Counted from the stretch's first letter, positions 1-8,664 are shown. The stretch: DNA of 22,670 bases from an uncultured Bacteroides sp. (GCA_900546645.1 URDR01000046.1:1-22670), one strand, 5' to 3'. Translations and numbers: made by a program. The notes: generated by a model from the letters alone, not told the origin.

Positions 1-557
1 AAGCAATCTTTGGAGCAGATAAAGTTTTGTCTAAGAAAAACTATCCTCCTGGACAGCATGGAAATAACCGTCGCAGAAAAACTTCTGAATACGGTGTCAT
101 GTTGGCTGAAAAACAGAAAGCAAAATATACTTACGGTGTGTTGGAAAAACAATTCCGTAACATGTTTGAAAAGGCTGCAGGTATGAGTGGTATTACCGGT
201 GAAATCCTGTTGCAGAGCCTTGAATGTCGTTTGGACAACGTAGTGTTCCGTTTGGGAATTGCTCCTACTCGCGCAGCTGCTCGTCAGTTGGTTGGCCACA
301 AACACATTACTGTAGATGGTAAGGTAGTAAATATTCCTTCTTTCTCAGTTAAACCGGGTCAGTTGGTAGGTGTTCGTGAAAGATCTAAGTCTTTGGAAGT
401 TATTGCTAACTCTTTGGCTGGTTTCAATCACAGCAAATATCCTTGGTTGGAATGGGATGAAAACTCTAAAGTAGGTAAGATGTTGCATATACCTGAAAGA
501 GCAGATATTCCTGAAAACATTAAAGAACACTTGATCGTTGAATTGTACTCTAAATAA
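1..557 (+). CDS. rpsD: 30S ribosomal protein S4 (5' end outside window)
   Basis: S4 is a primary 16S rRNA-binding protein that nucleates assembly of the 30S body. The reading frame is open from base 3 (AIFGADKVLSKKNYPPGQHG), so the first 15-20 residues lie upstream of the window. The TTG at 27 is an internal leucine, not a start. About 184 residues are visible, against roughly 200 for the family. The N-terminal signature KNYPPGQHG is followed by the S4 RNA-binding fold (LECRLDNVVFRLG, then RQLVGHKHITVDG). It ends with TAA 11 bases before rpoA, as expected in the alpha operon. Identification is secure; only the N terminus is missing. Confidence 0.97.
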   Translation, partial: AIFGADKVLSKKNYPPGQHGNNRRRKTSEYGVMLAEKQKAKYTYGVLEKQFRNMFEKAAGMSGITGEILLQSLECRLDNVVFRLGIAPTRAAARQLVGHKHITVDGKVVNIPSFSVKPGQLVGVRERSKSLEVIANSLAGFNHSKYPWLEWDENSKVGKMLHIPERADIPENIKEHLIVELYSK

Positions 558-568
558 TAATTAATTTC

Positions 569-1561
569 ATGGCGATATTAGCATTTCAAAAACCTGATAA
601 AGTATTAATGTTGGAAGCGGATTCCAAATTCGGAAAATTCGAATTCCGTCCGCTTGAGCCCGGTTTCGGTATTACCGTAGGTAATGCTTTACGCCGTATT
701 CTTCTTTCTTCATTGGAAGGTTATGCAATCAATACAATTCGTATTGAAGGTGTAGAACATGAATTTGCAACCATTCCCGGGGTAAAAGAAGATGTTACTA
801 ACATTATCTTGAACTTGAAGCAAGTTCGGTTCAAGCAAGTAGTTGAGGAATTCGAGAATGAAAAGGTAAGTGTTACCGTTGAGAATTCTACTGAATTTAA
901 GGCAGGTGATATTGGTAAGTATTTGACCGGATTTGAAGTGTTAAATCCTGAATTGGTTATTTGCCATTTAGATTCAAAGACAACTCTACAGATGGATATT
1001 ACGATTAACAAAGGTCGCGGTTATGTTCCGGCTGATGAAAATCGTGAATTCTGCACTGATGTAAACGTAATTCCCATTGATTCTATTTACACTCCGATTC
1101 GTAATGTGAAGTATGCGGTAGAAAATTATCGTGTAGAACAGAAAACTGACTATGAAAAGTTAGTTCTGGAAATTACGACGGATGGTTCCATTCACCCGAA
1201 GGAAGCGTTGAAAGAGGCTGCTAAAATATTGATTTATCACTTCATGCTATTCTCTGACGAAAAGATTACTCTTGAAACAGCAGATGCTGATGGCAATGAA
1301 GAATTTGATGAAGAAGTATTGCACATGCGCCAGTTGCTTAAGACCAAATTGGTTGATATGGACTTGTCAGTTCGTGCTTTGAACTGTTTGAAAGCTGCTG
1401 ATGTGGAAACATTAGGCGACTTGGTACAGTTTAATAAGACCGACCTGTTGAAGTTCCGTAACTTTGGTAAGAAATCGCTCACTGAGCTTGATGATTTGCT
1501 CGAGAGTCTGAATCTTTCGTTTGGAACAGATATTTCTAAGTATAAATTAGATAAAGAATAA
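569..1561 (+). CDS. rpoA: DNA-directed RNA polymerase subunit alpha
   Basis: This is the alpha subunit, whose dimer scaffolds assembly of RNA polymerase and whose C-terminal domain contacts upstream DNA and activators. The 330 residues match the family. The N-terminal dimerisation domain (about residues 1-235) includes the signature PGFGITVGNALRRILLSSLEG. An acidic linker (DADGNEEFDEE) leads to the C-terminal domain. That domain keeps SVRALNCLK and GKKSLTEL, which hold the equivalents of E. coli R265, N268 and K298, the DNA-contact residues. The gene lies between rpsD and rplQ with gaps of 11 and 3 bases, so the three are cotranscribed. The start has no clear Shine-Dalgarno, which is usual in Bacteroidetes. 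Confidence 0.98.
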   Translation: MAILAFQKPDKVLMLEADSKFGKFEFRPLEPGFGITVGNALRRILLSSLEGYAINTIRIEGVEHEFATIPGVKEDVTNIILNLKQVRFKQVVEEFENEKVSVTVENSTEFKAGDIGKYLTGFEVLNPELVICHLDSKTTLQMDITINKGRGYVPADENREFCTDVNVIPIDSIYTPIRNVKYAVENYRVEQKTDYEKLVLEITTDGSIHPKEALKEAAKILIYHFMLFSDEKITLETADADGNEEFDEEVLHMRQLLKTKLVDMDLSVRALNCLKAADVETLGDLVQFNKTDLLKFRNFGKKSLTELDDLLESLNLSFGTDISKYKLDKE

Positions 1562-1564
1562 AAA

Positions 1565-2053
1565 ATGAGACATAATAAAAAATTCAACCATTTAGGTCGT
1601 ACTGCTTCTCACAGAAACGCAATGTTGTCAAACATGGCATGTTCTTTGATTAAGCACAAAAGAATCACTACGACTGTTGCGAAGGCTAAAGCTTTGAAGA
1701 AGTTCGTTGAGCCGCTGATTACAAAGTCTAAAGAAGACACTACAAACTCTCGTCGTGTTGTATTTAGCAACTTGCAAGATAAGTTCGCTGTAACTGAACT
1801 TTTCAAGGAAATCTCTGTAAAGGTTGCAGATCGTCCGGGTGGTTACACTCGTATCATCAAGACTGGTCACCGTTTGGGTGATAACGCAGAAATGTGTTTC
1901 ATCGAATTGGTAGATTACAATGAGAACATGGCTAAGACAGCTGCTAAGAAAGCTACTCGTACTCGTCGTTCTAAGAAATCTGCTGCAACTGAAGCACCTG
2001 CTGCTGAAGCAACTGCAGAAGCTACTACAGAGGAAGCCCCTAAAGCTGAATAA
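1565..2053 (+). CDS. rplQ: 50S ribosomal protein L17 with long C-terminal tail
   Basis: L17 is a 50S subunit protein near the exit tunnel. The core (about residues 1-118) begins MRHNKKFNHLGRTASHRNAM and contains the family pattern AKALKKFVEPLITKSKEDT. The protein has 162 residues, about 35-45 more than E. coli L17. The extra segment is basic first (KKATRTRRSKK) and then rich in Ala, Glu and Thr. Such tails are common on L17 of Bacteroidetes; their role is not evident from sequence. It starts 3 bases after rpoA and is the last gene of the alpha operon, followed at once by a strong terminator. Confidence 0.97.
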   Translation: MRHNKKFNHLGRTASHRNAMLSNMACSLIKHKRITTTVAKAKALKKFVEPLITKSKEDTTNSRRVVFSNLQDKFAVTELFKEISVKVADRPGGYTRIIKTGHRLGDNAEMCFIELVDYNENMAKTAAKKATRTRRSKKSAATEAPAAEATAEATTEEAPKAE

Positions 2054-2075
2054 TTCTGTAAACGCTATATACTTG

Positions 2076-2107
2076 AAAAGGTGTGTCTTTGGACACACCT
2101 TTTTTTT
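2076..2107 (+). terminator. Rho-independent terminator of the alpha operon
   Basis: A perfect 12-bp stem (arms 2076-2087 and 2092-2103, core GGTGTGTC/GACACACC) closes a TTTG loop and runs into an eight-T stretch. It begins 23 bases after the rplQ stop. Confidence 0.95.
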
Positions 2108-2145
2108 ATGTTCTTGACTCAAGTGAACGCTCAGTTTTTCTATAG

Positions 2146-2367
2146 ATGAGATTGTCAGGCCTTGCGCCCGATCACTACGGCTCTAAGTACGGACGTGTGA
2201 TTTTGACTGTCGGTCACTTCGCAAGAGATAGGTTTACGGTTCCTGCCAATGCTACGGCTTGGCTAAGCCTTTACGCAATCTCATTGGCTGCCATTCCTAA
2301 AAACGGAAAATCGGTGGTTCAGGCAGTAAAGAAGGGTAAAATTCACTCTTGCATCTGGAAACTATGA
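2146..2367 (+). CDS. Doubtful small ORF, 73 residues
   Basis: This is an open frame of 73 codons from ATG 2146 to TGA 2367, in a region with no other coding on either strand. Codon choice looks ordinary for this genome and the base composition is richer in G+C than the flanking spacers, both compatible with translation. There is no recognisable ribosome-binding site, and a TAG sits directly before the ATG. The predicted protein is basic with a central hydrophobic stretch (ATAWLSLYAISLAAI). I do not recognise a family. The ends of the first two thirds carry a 9-bp inverted repeat (ATGAGATTG at 2146, CAATCTCAT at 2276), so the DNA could instead be a structured non-coding or repeat element. Confidence 0.3.
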   Translation: MRLSGLAPDHYGSKYGRVILTVGHFARDRFTVPANATAWLSLYAISLAAIPKNGKSVVQAVKKGKIHSCIWKL

Positions 2368-2392
2368 GTTCAGGGTATAGAGGCTATAAATG

Positions 2393-2800
2393 TTATTTCT
2401 TTTTTTCCTCAATAAACACTTTCCCGTTTCGTTTCTCTATGCGAGTAAAGCTCCCTTCTGGATTCAGGTTGAAGGGAGTAACCTTTTCAGTGCGGTTATC
2501 CACTATCATTAACATGCTCTCCTCGTCAAAGCGGGCTATTTGGAATTTAAGGTCTGACTTATCCAGGGTGCGGTTTAGCAGCAGACTGTCGTTGATATAG
2601 ACAGAAATGCTATCACCGGCAAAACTACCGGTCAACTCTATAGTATAAATTTCTGGAAAAACCTGATTTTGTTCGGGCAATTTGTTTTGGTTCCGAAAAC
2701 TTAAATATAAGAAGAGACATACAATGAAGAACACCCCGAATGCCAGTATGCCATTGCCAATCATAAATTGCTTATTGCTGTTTATGCTTTTTTTATCCAT
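2393..2800 (-). CDS. Hypothetical single-pass membrane protein, 135 residues
   Basis: I do not recognise a named family. The protein has a short polar N terminus, one clear membrane segment (about residues 16-34, GILAFGVFFIVCLFLYLSF), then about 100 residues likely to be periplasmic, with beta-like alternation (YTIELTGSFAGDSISVYIND). It ends with a basic-acidic tail, EEKKK. The layout suggests a membrane-anchored domain held outside the inner membrane. It is divergent from topA across a 189-bp spacer. A near-consensus -7 box (TTACTTTG, - strand, 2832-2839) lies about 30 bases before the start. ATG 2800 is the natural start because the hydrophobic segment follows it at the expected distance. 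Confidence 0.8.
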   Translation of the reverse strand: MDKKSINSNKQFMIGNGILAFGVFFIVCLFLYLSFRNQNKLPEQNQVFPEIYTIELTGSFAGDSISVYINDSLLLNRTLDKSDLKFQIARFDEESMLMIVDNRTEKVTPFNLNPEGSFTRIEKRNGKVFIEEKKK

Positions 2801-2882
2801 CAGAATCTGTTGTTTTAAATGAGTTTAGGTGCAAAGTAAGTTATTTTTTCTCTGATTAATAGGTATCATTCTTGTTTTTTCC

Positions 2883-2890
2883 TACATTTG
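2883..2890 (+). promoter_or_regulatory. Candidate promoter -7 box for topA
   Basis: TACATTTG matches the Bacteroides -7 consensus TAnnTTTG exactly. No TTTG stands at the usual 19-20 bp upstream, so the -33 element is weak or absent. It would give a leader of about 90-100 bases before topA. Confidence 0.5.
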
Positions 2891-2989
2891 TCGGAAATAT
2901 AAATGGAATACATCTTGAGTAGGTAAGTTTTTCAGAGCTTCAGCACTTGCTAAACTTACAAACTTAAACTAAAGAACTAAATACTTATT

Positions 2990-5368
2990 ATGCAGAAAAA
3001 CTTAGTAATAGTTGAGTCCCCGGCAAAAGCGAAGACCATTGAAAAGTTTTTGGGAGAAAGCTATAAAGTGCTGTCAAGTTACGGACATATACGTGACTTG
3101 CATAAGTCGGATTTGGGAATTGACATTAAAAACCATTTCAAACCCTTATATGAGATACCCGAAGATAAAAAAGCTTTGGTTAAGCAGTTGCAGGGAGAAG
3201 CGAAAAAGGCAGATATGGTATGGTTGGCTTCCGATGAAGACCGTGAGGGAGAAGCTATATCATGGCATTTGTATGAAGTTCTTAATTTGACACCAGAAAA
3301 AACAAAGCGTATCGTATTCCATGAAATTACAAAGACGGCCATATTGAGAGCGATAGAGAATCCACGAGGAATCAATACCGATTTAGTCAACGCACAGCAA
3401 GCACGCCGTGTCCTTGACCGTCTGGTGGGTTTTGAACTGTCGCCTGTGTTGTGGAGGAAAATCAAACCTTCTCTTTCCGCAGGTCGTGTTCAGTCGGTTG
3501 CCGTCCGTTTGATAGTAGAGCGTGAACGTGAAGTCCATGCTTTCGTAAGCGAACCATCTTATCGTGTAACGTCTGTGTTTGTTACTGCCGAAGGGGCAGA
3601 GCTTCGTGCAGAATTGGGAACCCGTTTCAAGACAAAAGAAGAAGCTTTGACTTTTCTTGAAACTTGTAAAAATGCTACATTCACCATTGAAGATGTGGCG
3701 ACTCGTCCTCTGAAAAAATCACCCGCTCCACCTTTCACCACTTCTACACTTCAACAAGAGGCAGCTCGTAAATTAGGATATAGTGTGGCGCAGACAATGT
3801 CAATAGCCCAGCGATTATATGAAAGCGGATTGATAACTTATATGCGTACAGACTCAGTGAATCTTTCTGACTTTGCATTGGCTGCCAGTCGCGAGGAAAT
3901 TCAGAAGCTGATGGGTGAAAAATATGTATATACCCGTCATTTTGCAACAAAGACAAAAGGTGCTCAGGAGGCCCATGAAGCCATCCGACCTACTGATATG
4001 GGCAATAAAACGATTGAAGGAACGATGCAGGAAAAGCGTCTTTATGATCTAATCTGGAAGCGTATGCTTGCTTCACAGATGGCAGATGCAGAGCTGGAGA
4101 AAACAACTGCTACCATATCAATTAGTCATAATGCTGGTCAATCGCAGCGTGCGCAAGATACCCCATGTTGCAGTAGTCAGGCTGACAAATTTACTGCTGC
4201 CGGACAAATGGTGGTATTCGATGGATTTCTTCGGGTGTATAAAGAATCATATGATGAGGATACTGAGCAGGAAGACGAAAGTCGATTATTGCCTAATATC
4301 ACTATAGGGCAGGTGTTGACTCGCAAAGAAATCACAGCTGTACAGCGTTATACTCAGGCTCCTGCACGCTACACGGAAGCAAGTCTGGTCCGTAAGTTAG
4401 AAGAATTGGGTATTGGTCGTCCGTCTACTTATGCTCCAACTATTTCCACTATTCAGAATAGAGATTATGTGGTTAAGGGAAGTAAGGAGGGAACAGAACG
4501 TCCTTATGAGGTTCTTCAGCTGATAGAAAACAGCGTAACAGAAACGGTTCGTACAGAGTTGACCGGAAGCGAAAAAAGTAAGCTGTTGCCTACTGACGTG
4601 GGAATCGTGGTAAATGACTTCCTGATAGAATATTTTCCGACCATAATGGACTATAACTTTACGGCTAAAGTAGAGAAACAGTTTGACGAAGTGGCAGAAG
4701 GAGAATGCACATGGACCGATATGATGGAAAACTTCTACGAAAACTTCCATCCACTGGTTGTTGAAACGTTAGAAGCTAAGAATACGAATAAAGCAAAAGG
4801 CGAACGTATCCTTGGAACCGATCCGGTAAGCGGGCGTCAGGTTTCAGTTAAAATAGGCCGTTATGGTCCCGTTGCGCAAATCGGCTTGCAGGAAGATGAG
4901 GAAAAGCCCTTGTTCGCTCCTCTGAGAAAAGAATTTTCATTGGAAACCATCACACTGGAAGAAGCACTTGAACTTTTCAAACTGCCTCGTACGTTAGGTG
5001 AATGGGAAGGAAAAGCCATTCATGTAGGAGTGGGCAGATTTGGTCCTTATGTACGTTATGATAACCAGTTCGTTTCTATACCCAAAGATAAAGATCCGTT
5101 GGAAGTGACATTTGAAGAAGCTCAGGAATTGATACAGGCCAAACGGGATGCCGACGCTAAAAAGTTAATCCGTGAATTTGCGGAAGAACCTGAACTGAAA
5201 GTGCTTAACGGACGTTTCGGACCTTATATTTCTTACAAGAAATCAAACTATAAGATACCGAAAGATGTAGAGGCACAAGATTTGGATGTAGAAGCATGTA
5301 TGAAACTTATTGAGCTGCAGGGAAAGAAAGCTGAGCTTCGTAAGCCTAAAGCTGTAAAGAAGAAATGA
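2990..5368 (+). CDS. topA: DNA topoisomerase I (type IA)
   Basis: This enzyme relaxes negative supercoils by cutting and passing one DNA strand. The TOPRIM domain opens the protein (LVIVESPAKAKTIEKFLG) and has the metal-binding acidic set D82-x-D84-x-E86 in SDEDREGEA. The catalytic tyrosine is Y284 in LITYMRTDSVNLS. The C terminus lacks four-cysteine zinc fingers. Instead it has repeats built on G-R-F/Y-G-P (about residues 608-632, 680-699 and 738-758), then a lysine-rich end. A serine/glutamine/cysteine-containing stretch at about residues 378-398 (SQRAQDTPCCSSQAD) looks like an insertion in a variable loop. The 792 residues fit the Bacteroidetes form. It overlaps aroK by four bases, implying coupled translation. 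Confidence 0.97.
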   Translation: MQKNLVIVESPAKAKTIEKFLGESYKVLSSYGHIRDLHKSDLGIDIKNHFKPLYEIPEDKKALVKQLQGEAKKADMVWLASDEDREGEAISWHLYEVLNLTPEKTKRIVFHEITKTAILRAIENPRGINTDLVNAQQARRVLDRLVGFELSPVLWRKIKPSLSAGRVQSVAVRLIVEREREVHAFVSEPSYRVTSVFVTAEGAELRAELGTRFKTKEEALTFLETCKNATFTIEDVATRPLKKSPAPPFTTSTLQQEAARKLGYSVAQTMSIAQRLYESGLITYMRTDSVNLSDFALAASREEIQKLMGEKYVYTRHFATKTKGAQEAHEAIRPTDMGNKTIEGTMQEKRLYDLIWKRMLASQMADAELEKTTATISISHNAGQSQRAQDTPCCSSQADKFTAAGQMVVFDGFLRVYKESYDEDTEQEDESRLLPNITIGQVLTRKEITAVQRYTQAPARYTEASLVRKLEELGIGRPSTYAPTISTIQNRDYVVKGSKEGTERPYEVLQLIENSVTETVRTELTGSEKSKLLPTDVGIVVNDFLIEYFPTIMDYNFTAKVEKQFDEVAEGECTWTDMMENFYENFHPLVVETLEAKNTNKAKGERILGTDPVSGRQVSVKIGRYGPVAQIGLQEDEEKPLFAPLRKEFSLETITLEEALELFKLPRTLGEWEGKAIHVGVGRFGPYVRYDNQFVSIPKDKDPLEVTFEEAQELIQAKRDADAKKLIREFAEEPELKVLNGRFGPYISYKKSNYKIPKDVEAQDLDVEACMKLIELQGKKAELRKPKAVKKK

Positions 5369-5892
5369 AACGTATTTTTTTAGTTGGTTATATGGGCTCG
5401 GGTAAAACAACTTTAGGGAAAGCTTATGCCCGTATAAACAATTTGGAATTTATCGATCTGGATTGGTATATAGAGGAGCGCATGCATAAGACTATCAGCG
5501 AACTGTTTGCCGAGAAAGGTGAAGCAGGCTTTCGTGAGTTAGAGCGAAAGATGCTTCATGAAGTGGGTGAGTTTGAAAACGTAATGGTAGCTTGTGGAGG
5601 AGGAACTCCTTGTTTTTACGATAACATAGACTATATGAACAGTGTGGGCGATACCGTATTTTTGGATGTATGCCCTGCTGTTTTATTCCGTCGCTTGAAA
5701 ATAGCGAAATCCAAACGTCCGCTGTTGGCAGACAAGACAGATGAAGAACTGATGTCTTTTATAATAGAAGCATTGGAAAAACGTTTGCCGTATTATACAC
5801 GAGCTCGTTTCCAATTTAATGCAGAAGGTTTGGAAACCAGCCGGCAGATAAGTGAATCTGTGGAACGTTTAAAGAATTTATTGGTTAATTAA
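5365..5892 (+). CDS. aroK: Shikimate kinase
   Basis: It phosphorylates shikimate to shikimate 3-phosphate with ATP, in the common aromatic amino-acid pathway in the cytoplasm. The Walker A motif is G8-YMGSGK-T15. The shikimate-binding residues appear as D31/D33 (FIDLDW), R57 (GFRELE) and the GGG at 78-80. The lid arginine is R118 in KSKRPLL. The 175 residues are the normal length. The start ATG overlaps the topA stop in the sequence ATGA, so translation is probably coupled. The next gene, speA, follows 31 bases later without an obvious promoter or terminator. Function is clear from motifs; whether it is AroK- or AroL-like cannot be told apart. Confidence 0.95.
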   Translation: MKRIFLVGYMGSGKTTLGKAYARINNLEFIDLDWYIEERMHKTISELFAEKGEAGFRELERKMLHEVGEFENVMVACGGGTPCFYDNIDYMNSVGDTVFLDVCPAVLFRRLKIAKSKRPLLADKTDEELMSFIIEALEKRLPYYTRARFQFNAEGLETSRQISESVERLKNLLVN

Positions 5893-5923
5893 TCTAATAT
5901 TCATTCGTTTTTTATGTTGTGAA

Positions 5924-7816
5924 ATGAGAAAATGGCGTATTGAAGATTCAGAAGAACTCTACAACATTACGGGGTGGGGTGTTTCGTACTTTAGTATCAA
6001 TGACAAAGGTCATGTAGTAGTAACTCCGCGTAAAGACGGTGTAGCAGTCGACTTGAAAGAATTAGTTGATGAGCTACAATTGAGAGACGTAACAGCTCCC
6101 ATGTTGGTACGTTTCCCGGACATTTTGGATAACCGTATCGAAAAAATTTCGAAGTGCTTTGATCAGGCTGCCGAGGAATACGGGTACAAAGCGGAAAATT
6201 TTATTATTTATCCGATTAAGGTGAACCAGATGCGTCCTGTCGTCGAGGAAATTATCAGCCATGGAAAAAAATTTAATCTGGGACTGGAAGCAGGGTCGAA
6301 ACCGGAACTTCATGCAGTCATAGCGATTAATACCGATTCGGATTCGCTGATTATCTGTAATGGATATAAAGACGAAAGCTATATTGAATTGGCTTTGCTG
6401 GCTCAAAAGATGGGAAAACGCATTTTCCTGGTAGTGGAAAAACTGAACGAGCTCCGCTTGATAGCAAGAATAGCTAAACAGTTGAATGTGCGTCCTAATA
6501 TTGGAATCCGTATCAAACTGGCTTCTTCGGGTAGCGGTAAATGGGAAGAAAGCGGAGGCGATGCCAGCAAGTTCGGATTAACATCGAGCGAATTGCTGGA
6601 GGCTCTTGATTTTCTAGAAAAGAAGGAAATGCAAGATTGCCTGAAGTTGATTCATTTTCATATCGGAAGTCAGGTGACAAAGATTCGTCGTATTAAAACG
6701 GCATTACGTGAGGCCTCACAATTCTATGTCCAACTTCATCAGTTAGGATTTCCGGTAGAATTTGTAGATATTGGCGGTGGTTTGGGAGTCGATTACGATG
6801 GAACCCGCTCTTCTTATAGTGAAAGCAGTGTGAACTATTCTATTCAGGAATATGTGAACGACTCTATCTCAATCATGGTCGATGCCAGCAACAAGAATAA
6901 TATTCCTCATCCGAATGTAATTACAGAAAGTGGCCGCTCGCTCACAGCTCATCATTCAGTGCTGATTTTTGAGGTACTTGAAACAGCTTCTTTGCCGGAA
7001 ATGGATGAAGACTTTGTGGTGAGTCCTGACGCTCATGAACTGGTTCAGGAACTTTATCAAATTTGGGACAGTTTGAATCAGAGCCGTATGCTTGAGGCTT
7101 GGCATGATGCACAGCAGATTCGTGAAGAATCTTTAGATTTGTTCAGTCATGGTATTGTGGATTTGAAAACCCGTGCACAGATAGAACGGATGTATTGGTC
7201 TGTCTGCCGGGAGATTAATCAGATGGCTTCCGGATTGAAACATGCTCCAGATGAATTCCGCAAGCTCGACAAACTGCTGGCTGATAAGTATTTCTGTAAT
7301 TTCTCTTTGTTCCAGTCTTTACCTGATTCATGGGCTATTGACCAGATTTTCCCAATCATGCCTATCCAGCGTTTGGATGAACGTCCTGACCGTACTGCAA
7401 CTTTGCAGGATATCACTTGTGATTCTGACGGTAAGATTGCAAATTTTGTATCTACCCGAAATGTATCACATGATCTTCCGGTACATTCGGTCAAGGCAAA
7501 AGAGTCGTACTATATCGGAGTCTTTCTGGTAGGAGCTTATCAGGAAATCTTAGGCGATATGCATAACTTGTTTGGTGATACCAATGCGGTTCACGTAAGT
7601 GTGAATGACAAGGGATATTCGATTGATCAGATTATTGACGGGGAAACCGTAGCTGAAGTACTCGACTATGTTCAGTACAGCCCTAAAAAACTGGTTCGTA
7701 CATTAGAAACTTGGGTTACAAAATCAGTGAAGGAAGGAAAAATTTCGTTGGAAGAAGGTAAGGAGTTCCTGGCGAATTACCGCTCCGGACTCTATGGATA
7801 TACTTATCTGGAGTAA
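5924..7816 (+). CDS. speA: Biosynthetic arginine decarboxylase
   Basis: It converts arginine to agmatine and CO2, the first step of a polyamine route. The 630 residues match the large SpeA class rather than the smaller pyruvoyl enzymes. The PLP lysine is K99 in YPIKVNQ. The alanine-racemase-like barrel shows HFHIGSQ and the phosphate-binding glycine run DIGGGLGVDYDG. The C-terminal beta domain contains GAYQEILGDMHNLFGDTNAV, typical of this family, followed by a four-helix tail. It lies between aroK and argB, 11 bases before the latter, so arginine synthesis and arginine consumption share one transcript here. Mg2+ dependence is known for the family and not visible in the sequence. Confidence 0.96.
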   Translation: MRKWRIEDSEELYNITGWGVSYFSINDKGHVVVTPRKDGVAVDLKELVDELQLRDVTAPMLVRFPDILDNRIEKISKCFDQAAEEYGYKAENFIIYPIKVNQMRPVVEEIISHGKKFNLGLEAGSKPELHAVIAINTDSDSLIICNGYKDESYIELALLAQKMGKRIFLVVEKLNELRLIARIAKQLNVRPNIGIRIKLASSGSGKWEESGGDASKFGLTSSELLEALDFLEKKEMQDCLKLIHFHIGSQVTKIRRIKTALREASQFYVQLHQLGFPVEFVDIGGGLGVDYDGTRSSYSESSVNYSIQEYVNDSISIMVDASNKNNIPHPNVITESGRSLTAHHSVLIFEVLETASLPEMDEDFVVSPDAHELVQELYQIWDSLNQSRMLEAWHDAQQIREESLDLFSHGIVDLKTRAQIERMYWSVCREINQMASGLKHAPDEFRKLDKLLADKYFCNFSLFQSLPDSWAIDQIFPIMPIQRLDERPDRTATLQDITCDSDGKIANFVSTRNVSHDLPVHSVKAKESYYIGVFLVGAYQEILGDMHNLFGDTNAVHVSVNDKGYSIDQIIDGETVAEVLDYVQYSPKKLVRTLETWVTKSVKEGKISLEEGKEFLANYRSGLYGYTYLE

Positions 7817-7827
7817 TAATTAATTAA

Positions 7828-8604
7828 ATGAAGATGGAGAAACTTACGATTATAAAAGTGGGTGGAAAGATCGTAGAAGATGCAGAAAGTCTAAATCATT
7901 TGCTTGCTGATTTTTCCGCAATATCCGGTCATAAACTGCTGGTTCATGGCGGAGGTCGTTCTGCTACTAAAATAGCTTCTCAGCTGGGTATAGAAAGCCA
8001 AATGGTGAATGGACGCCGAATCACCGATGCCGATACATTAAAGGTGGTAACAATGGTTTATGGTGGTTTGGTCAATAAAAACATAGTTGCAGGTCTGCAG
8101 GCGAAAGGAGTCAATGCAATCGGACTCACAGGCGCAGATATGGATGTCATCCGTTCTGTGAAGCGTCCGGTGAAAGATATTGATTACGGCTTTGTAGGCG
8201 ATGTAAAGCAGGTAAATGCTCCGATGCTGGCCTCTTTGCTTCATCAGGGGATCGTTCCGGTTATGGCTCCTTTGACTCACGATGGGGAAGGACATATGCT
8301 GAATACCAATGCCGATACCATTGCAGGCGAAACAGCCAAAGCTTTGGCAAGCCTGTTTGATGTCACATTGATATATTGCTTTGAGAAGAAAGGAGTTTTG
8401 CGCGACGAAAACGATGACGATAGCGTAATTCCGGTTCTTACTCCAGATTTATTCAGGGAGTATGTGGCAGAAGGAGTGATACAAGGCGGTATGATACCGA
8501 AACTGGAAAATTCATTTTCTGCAATAGAGTCCGGAGTATCCCAAGTAATCATAACGCTGGCCTCTGCCATTGATGGAAAATCAGGGACAATCATAAAAAA
8601 ATAA
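7828..8604 (+). CDS. argB: N-acyl-glutamate kinase (acetyl- or succinyl-glutamate kinase)
   Basis: It phosphorylates the gamma-carboxyl of N-acylglutamate, the second step of arginine synthesis. It belongs to the amino-acid kinase fold, with glycine-rich KVGGKIVED at the N terminus, VHGGGRSATK, the NGRRITD substrate loop, and a C-terminal GGMIPKLENS. At 258 residues it lacks the N-terminal helix of arginine-inhibited hexameric enzymes, so it is probably the dimeric, arginine-insensitive type (inference). Bacteroides fragilis is known to use succinylated intermediates, so the true substrate may be N-succinylglutamate. ATG 7834 is an alternative start two codons in. It is the only arg enzyme in the window on the + strand. 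Confidence 0.95.
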   Translation: MKMEKLTIIKVGGKIVEDAESLNHLLADFSAISGHKLLVHGGGRSATKIASQLGIESQMVNGRRITDADTLKVVTMVYGGLVNKNIVAGLQAKGVNAIGLTGADMDVIRSVKRPVKDIDYGFVGDVKQVNAPMLASLLHQGIVPVMAPLTHDGEGHMLNTNADTIAGETAKALASLFDVTLIYCFEKKGVLRDENDDDSVIPVLTPDLFREYVAEGVIQGGMIPKLENSFSAIESGVSQVIITLASAIDGKSGTIIKK

Positions 8605-8610
8605 TAAAAA

Positions 8611-8656
8611 AACGACGGGTGGGTGTAACTTTTAGGAGACTCACCCGTCATTCTTA
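8611..8656 (+). terminator. Stem-loop between argB and the sigma factor gene
   Basis: Arms 8614-8624 and 8639-8649 (core GACGGGTG/CACCCGTC) form an 11-bp stem including one G-T pair, with a 14-base loop. The + strand tail is only ATTCTTA, a poor T run, while the left flank is A-rich. It begins 10 bases after argB and ends 15 bases before the sigma factor start, so it may be a weak terminator or an attenuator. Confidence 0.55.
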
Positions 8657-8664
8657 TAGAAGCG

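Noticed and set aside
27..29. TTG at 27 as the start of rpsD.
   Set aside because: The frame is open upstream with the conserved S4 residues AIFGADKV, so this is an internal leucine codon.
1628..2122. 164-codon open frame on the - strand opposite rplQ.
   Set aside because: It is antisense to a certain ribosomal gene; its Cys/Ser/Phe-rich product reflects the complement of Ala/Lys/Glu codons.
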